DNA of 9,612 nucleotides from an uncultured Collinsella sp. (lineage in GTDB: Bacteria; Actinomycetota; Coriobacteriia; Coriobacteriales; Coriobacteriaceae): the NCBI GenBank assembly GCA_900552155.1, contig URYU01000066.1, positions 1-9,612 on the forward strand, given 5' to 3'. Numbering within the stretch: the stretch's first letter is position 1; each line of letters starts with the position of its first letter. The notes beneath the pieces were generated by a model. It saw nothing but the letters and a program-made list of their open reading frames with translations, was not told the DNA's origin and searched no databases. Below are positions 6,535-9,612 of this stretch, in pieces. The translations under genes and the position numbers were made by a program.

Positions 6535-8292
6535 CTACTCGGCATCCTCGACCTCATACGAATCCGCCTCGGCGGGCTCATCGTTTGCCCCTGTCGCAGC
6601 CCCGCGCGCCTCGTCAAACGCCGCCTTCATGGTCTTGTTGCCCCAGGTGAGCTTGCGAATGGTAAGATCGTCGGCCTTCTTGTTGGCTAGACGTAAATTG
6701 TTCTCGGAGGACAGCAATGCCTCCTTGGTTTTCTGCAGATGGCTAATCGTCTTGTCAATCTCCTCGATCGCCGTCTGGAACTTACGGCTCGCAAGCTCAT
6801 AGTTGCGGCCGAAGTCGTTCTTGAACTTCTCCATCTTGGCCTCGAAGTTCGTGACGTCGATGTTCTGCTGCTTGTACTCCGCCAGCTCCTGCTTATAGCG
6901 CAGCGAACCCATGGCGGCGTTGCGCAGCAGCGTGATCATGGGAATGAAGAACTGCGGGCGGATCACGTACATCTTCTCATAGCGGTAACTCACGTCGACT
7001 ATCCCTGCGTTATAGAGCTCGCTTTCGGGCTCGAGCAGTGTGCAGAGCACCGCGTACTCACAGCCTTTCTGGCGACGATCGTGATCGAGTTTCTTAAAGA
7101 AGTCCTCGTTTTTGTGCTTGGTCGCGGTCTCGTCGTTCTCGTTTTTCATCTCGAACATAATCGAAATGACCTCGTTACCGCTTGCGTCGCACTCGCGGAA
7201 GATAAAGTCGCCCTTGGTACCCTCGGACGCATCGTTATCTTTCTCGAAGTACGCGTTGGGAAACGCCGTCATGCGCAGACGGTTAAACTCGGTCTCGCAG
7301 TGCTGCTCGAGCGACTCGCCCACCATCTTGGTAGACAGGCGGACCTTCATGTCCTTAAGACGCTCAATCTCTTCATCCTTGTAGCGAATCAGGTCATCGC
7401 TCGCGCGCTTGGCCTGCGCAAGCTCGAGCTCGTGTGCTGCCTTGGCTTGCTCCTCGCGAGAATCGCGCACCGCCAGCTCGCTCGTCAGCTTGGCACGTGC
7501 CTCATCGCGCTCTCGTTCCGCCGCGGCGACCGCCTCTGACAGGTTCATTTTTGCCATCAGTTCCTGCTCGCGCAGCTGGGCACGCAGGCCCTCGGCCTCT
7601 TGCTCGGACTGAGCCTTTGCGGCGGAAAACTTCTCTTGCACCTTCGCGCGATAGTCAGCAAGCGCGCGCTCGGCCTCGCTGCGAGCGGCATCGAGCTCAC
7701 GCTGCGACTCTGCCGCGGCAGCGGCAAGCGCCATCTCCTGGGCCTTGTCCGCCGCGGCAAGCCTGGCCTGCAGCTCGGCAATCTGAGCGTCGCGTGCAGC
7801 TAAATCGTTTTGAGCAGCGTTGCGCGCCGCCGACTCGGCAAGCTTTGCTTCGTCGTCCTTGCGTCCAAGCTGTGCACGCAGGCTGTCAATCTCACGCTGG
7901 AGCTCGGCGTTCTCCTTCTGAGCATCGGCGCGAGCCTCAACCGCCGCTCGCGGGCTTGCGCTCTCACGCTCCGCGGCAGCACCCTCGAGCTTGGCGCGCA
8001 GCTCGGCAAGCTCGGCATCGCGTCTGGCAACCTCCTGCGCCAGTTCCTGAGCCGCGGCGTTTTTCTGCTCAACGAGCTGAGCGTTGCGCTGAGACTCCGC
8101 CTCCTGCAGAGCAGCCGTCGAGCGCGAGCGCTCAAGCTCCAGTGCCTGCTCGCCCTCGCGCTGGACTGCCTTCACACGCTCATCCAGGTCGCGCGAAAAC
8201 TCAGCATCGCGCACTTGTTTGACGATATCCGCATAGCCGGACGCATCGACCTTAAAAACTTCGCCGCAATGCGGGCACTTAATCTCGTTCAT
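6535..8292 (-). CDS. DUF2130 family coiled-coil protein with PD-(D/E)XK-like core
   Basis: This 585-residue protein opens with a zinc-knuckle-like CPHCG (C6, C9) and the family's [13 protein letters not shown] (20-32). A very long Ala/Glu/Arg/Gln coiled coil spans about 35-315. The conserved DUF2130 block starts at about 320: [13 protein letters not shown] (321-333), FEKDN (349-353), KGDFIF (360-365), SIMFEMKNE (377-385), [12 protein letters not shown] (395-406), YAVLCTLLE (413-421), [13 protein letters not shown] (441-453). A second helical part and an acidic tail follow. D362 with E381-x-K383 on two predicted strands has the form of a PD-(D/E)XK nuclease centre, and the coiled-coil-plus-nuclease layout recalls RmuC. 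The nuclease role is inference; the family has no settled function that I know. GAGGAG stands 5 bases before the ATG. The gene is convergent with the helicase. Confidence 0.85.
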   Translation of the reverse strand: MNEIKCPHCGEVFKVDASGYADIVKQVRDAEFSRDLDERVKAVQREGEQALELERSRSTAALQEAESQRNAQLVEQKNAAAQELAQEVARRDAELAELRAKLEGAAAERESASPRAAVEARADAQKENAELQREIDSLRAQLGRKDDEAKLAESAARNAAQNDLAARDAQIAELQARLAAADKAQEMALAAAAAESQRELDAARSEAERALADYRAKVQEKFSAAKAQSEQEAEGLRAQLREQELMAKMNLSEAVAAAERERDEARAKLTSELAVRDSREEQAKAAHELELAQAKRASDDLIRYKDEEIERLKDMKVRLSTKMVGESLEQHCETEFNRLRMTAFPNAYFEKDNDASEGTKGDFIFRECDASGNEVISIMFEMKNENDETATKHKNEDFFKKLDHDRRQKGCEYAVLCTLLEPESELYNAGIVDVSYRYEKMYVIRPQFFIPMITLLRNAAMGSLRYKQELAEYKQQNIDVTNFEAKMEKFKNDFGRNYELASRKFQTAIEEIDKTISHLQKTKEALLSSENNLRLANKKADDLTIRKLTWGNKTMKAAFDEARGAATGANDEPAEADSYEVEDAE

Positions 8293-8350
8293 AGCAGCTC
8301 CTCGATGGACGCAAATTTCAACCGACTACACTCTACCGCGCCGCACGGAC

Positions 8351-8385
8351 AAAAAAGGCGCCGCCGCCATAATGGCAACGGCGCC
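8351..8385 (-). terminator. Intrinsic terminator of the metallophosphoesterase gene
   Basis: On the minus strand a 12-bp stem (8374-8385 with 8357-8368), including two G-U wobbles, surrounds a 5-base loop and is followed at once by six T (8351-8356). It lies 46 bases past the stop of the metallophosphoesterase and upstream of the DUF2130 gene, so it separates the two same-strand genes. DUF2130 therefore needs its own promoter in about 8304-8350; I see no clear one. Confidence 0.85.
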
Positions 8386-8431
8386 AAAACCACCACAAAG
8401 CCACCTGCACACCCTAGAGGTGGTTTGCGGG

Positions 8432-8797
8432 CTACAGCCTAACGAAGCTAAGAATCTGATCGCGGCTTACGGGCTTGTAATCGTTGGCATCGAGACCGAC
8501 ATCGTAGCGAAAGATAGGGCGCTCGCGATCGCGGTTGCGTGCGTTGGCGCGGTCACCCCTGCTGTGGATATGCCCATGCAGCATAATGGCGCCACGTGCC
8601 TTGCCGTTCCAGCTGAGCATGGGGTAGTGGCTCATAACCAGACGATGGCCCTTGGCATAGCCGGGAGCAATCTCCAGGTAATCGCGCACGTTTTCCCAAA
8701 TCTGCGGTACGTCGGAATCTTCCCAGTCGCCGTCATGGTTACCGCGGATGAGCGTCACGTTCTGACATTCGATACGCTCGCGCAGACGCAGGTGTTC
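8432..8797 (-). CDS. Metallophosphoesterase, C-terminal part only (N-terminus lost at the join)
   Basis: The frame gives about 121 residues to the stop at 8432. It carries the metal-binding motifs of the second half of the calcineurin-like phosphoesterase fold: NVTLIRGNHD (8732-8761), SHYP (near 8620-8632) and HGHIHS (8561-8578). The first-half motifs that complete the dinuclear metal site, DxH and GDx(n), are absent. The GTG at 8758 is not a real start, because the usual lead-in to the GNHD motif (RERIECQN) continues in frame before it. From about 8798 upstream the frame stays open but is the antisense of the carboxypeptidase tail. The gene is thus cut by the join and cannot be active as shown. 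It ends in a strong terminator. Substrates of this kind of small phosphoesterase are usually unknown. The exact left limit of true homology is uncertain by about 10-20 bases. Confidence 0.75.
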   Translation of the reverse strand, partial: EHLRLRERIECQNVTLIRGNHDGDWEDSDVPQIWENVRDYLEIAPGYAKGHRLVMSHYPMLSWNGKARGAIMLHGHIHSRGDRANARNRDRERPIFRYDVGLDANDYKPVSRDQILSFVRL

Positions 8798-9067
8798 GGC
8801 GGCGAGACCGACCGCGCGGAGCTTGTCGCGGAGAGCACGGTCACGGCATACCTGCTCCCCGGCGAACAGGACAGGCTGCGCCGCGTGCGCGACGGCGAGA
8901 AATTCTGCTACGCGCCGGTGGTGCGCGCTGCGGCGGCGGGAACGGTCGAGTACCGCCGCGGGGATGCTGTCATCGCCTCAGACCGGCTGAAATACGGCGG
9001 CGAGGTGCTGCTCGCGCAGGTAAAGCGCGGTCTTCTCGACCGCCTGCGGCAGCGGCTTGCCGGATAA
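8798..9067 (+). CDS. D-Ala-D-Ala carboxypeptidase (DacB/PBP5 type), C-terminal domain only
   Basis: The last 89 residues read as the beta-rich C-terminal domain of a low-molecular-weight penicillin-binding protein: GGETDRAELVAES, TVTAYLLPGEQD, a KFCYAP strand, AGTVEYRRGDAVIASD and a short basic amphipathic end (LLDRLRQRLAG) of the sort that anchors these enzymes to the membrane. The catalytic transpeptidase-like domain with SxxK, SxN and KTG is missing, because the frame passes into the antisense of the metallophosphoesterase at the join. A pseudouridine synthase gene follows 30 bases downstream on the same strand. In B. subtilis dacB and rluB are also neighbours, with spmA and spmB between, which supports the identification. 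Recognition rests on pattern and context; another secreted protein with a similar tail is possible. Confidence 0.6.
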   Translation, partial: GGETDRAELVAESTVTAYLLPGEQDRLRRVRDGEKFCYAPVVRAAAAGTVEYRRGDAVIASDRLKYGGEVLLAQVKRGLLDRLRQRLAG

Positions 9068-9097
9068 CAAGGACAACTGACATAAAGGAGAACATAA

Positions 9098-9612
9098 ATG
9101 GAAGAGAGACTTCAGAAATTACTGGCGCAGGCCGGTCTTTGCTCGCGCCGCGAGGCGGAGCGCTGGATCACGGACGGCAGAGTGACCGTGAACGGCCGCA
9201 CGGCGGCGGTCGGTGACAAGGCGGATCTGCGCCGCGACAAGATCATGGTGGACGGCCGTCCGCTCGGCGGAAGCGAGGAAAAGCGCTACCTCATGCTGTA
9301 CAAGCCGCGCGGCTATGTCACCACGCTCAAGGATGAGCGCGGCCGCAAAACGGTCGCGGATCTCGTGCGCGGCTGCGGTGCGCGCGTCGTGCCGGTCGGC
9401 CGACTCGACTACAACCCCGAGGGCCTGCTGCTGCTGACCAACGACGGCGATCTGGTCAACGGCCTGACCCATCCGCGTCACGAGGTCGAAAAGCACTATG
9501 AGGTCCGCGTGCGCGGCAATATGGACAATATCCCGCGCCTTTCCGAGCCGATGGAGCTCGACGGCTACGCCATCCGGCCGGCCGGTGTGACCGTTCTCGA
9601 GCGCGGCGAGGA
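9098..9612 (+). CDS. rluB: RsuA/RluB-family pseudouridine synthase, C-terminus cut by window edge
   Basis: This enzyme family isomerises a uridine of ribosomal RNA; RluB acts on 23S rRNA, RsuA on 16S. The 171 visible residues (typical full length about 240) start with an S4 RNA-binding domain (about 2-60: RLQKLLAQAGLCSRREAE, VTVNG). YLMLYKPRGYVTT (64-76) follows, then the catalytic block VGRLDYNPEGLLLLTNDGD (100-118) with the catalytic Asp at 104. HPRHEVEKHYEV comes after. In the family motif GRLDxxTxGLLLLTNDG the Thr is Pro here (P107). Start: AAAGGAG (9084-9090) lies 7 bases before the ATG. The gene sits 30 bases after the carboxypeptidase tail, so the two are probably cotranscribed. Choice of rluB over rsuA rests on the dac neighbour and the Gram-positive pattern. 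Confidence 0.85.
   Translation, partial: MEERLQKLLAQAGLCSRREAERWITDGRVTVNGRTAAVGDKADLRRDKIMVDGRPLGGSEEKRYLMLYKPRGYVTTLKDERGRKTVADLVRGCGARVVPVGRLDYNPEGLLLLTNDGDLVNGLTHPRHEVEKHYEVRVRGNMDNIPRLSEPMELDGYAIRPAGVTVLERGE

Noticed and set aside
6739..7539. A 266-codon plus-strand frame opposite the DUF2130 gene
   Set aside because: The minus strand carries conserved DUF2130 motifs here. The plus-strand product is Leu/Val/Ala-rich antisense sequence without a plausible start signal.
8401..8423. Hairpin CCACCT / AGGTGG near the metallophosphoesterase stop
   Set aside because: The stem is 6 bp with an 11-base loop and no T-tract follows on the gene's strand; the strong terminator at 8351-8385 is sufficient.
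8372..9067. One continuous 231-codon plus-strand frame
   Set aside because: Its first part is antisense of the metallophosphoesterase motifs and only the last 89 residues are a real carboxypeptidase tail. It is an artefact of the join.

Overview
The window is high-GC bacterial DNA that reads as two pieces joined at about position 8785-8805. Positions 1 to about 8797 fit a coriobacterial actinobacterium, most likely Collinsella. The evidence is the actinobacterial-type Ski2-like helicase with a DUF3516-like C-terminus, the codon use, and the mix of neighbours. Positions from about 8798 to the end look like a high-GC member of the Clostridia (Oscillospiraceae-like): the tail of a D-Ala-D-Ala carboxypeptidase followed closely by an rluB/rsuA-family pseudouridine synthase. 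B. subtilis has dacB and rluB in one neighbourhood (dacB-spmA-spmB-rluB). Both genes that meet at the join are cut, and they run in opposite directions, so a chimeric assembly or a rearrangement is likely. The taxonomic labels come from recall of family sequences, not from a search.

Layout. At 1-1371 on the minus strand there is a two-gene operon: an XRE-type DNA-binding protein with C-terminal membrane segments, then a membrane-anchored DUF4097-like beta-repeat protein that runs off the left end. The two genes overlap by ATGA. The region 1372-1638 is a divergent control region with promoter-like boxes and a 13-bp palindrome. On the plus strand follow a Trm9/ALKBH8-like SAM methyltransferase (1639-2511), a divergent TrmB-like tRNA m7G46 methyltransferase (2630-3511), a 123-bp inverted-repeat element (3535-3657), and an 893-residue Ski2-like DExH helicase (3779-6460) ending at a strong intrinsic terminator. 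Convergent to it on the minus strand is a DUF2130 coiled-coil protein with a PD-(D/E)XK-like signature (6535-8292). Upstream of that lies a terminator and the C-terminal part of a metallophosphoesterase (8432 to about 8797), cut at the join.

Functionally, the centre of the window leans towards RNA metabolism: two probable tRNA methyltransferases and an RNA-helicase-like ATPase. The left operon looks like an envelope-linked regulatory module. I see no CRISPR array, tRNA, rRNA, transposase or phage gene. The most notable unexplained items are the inverted-repeat element, the altered TrmB signature, the membrane-XRE/DUF4097 pair and the chimeric join.
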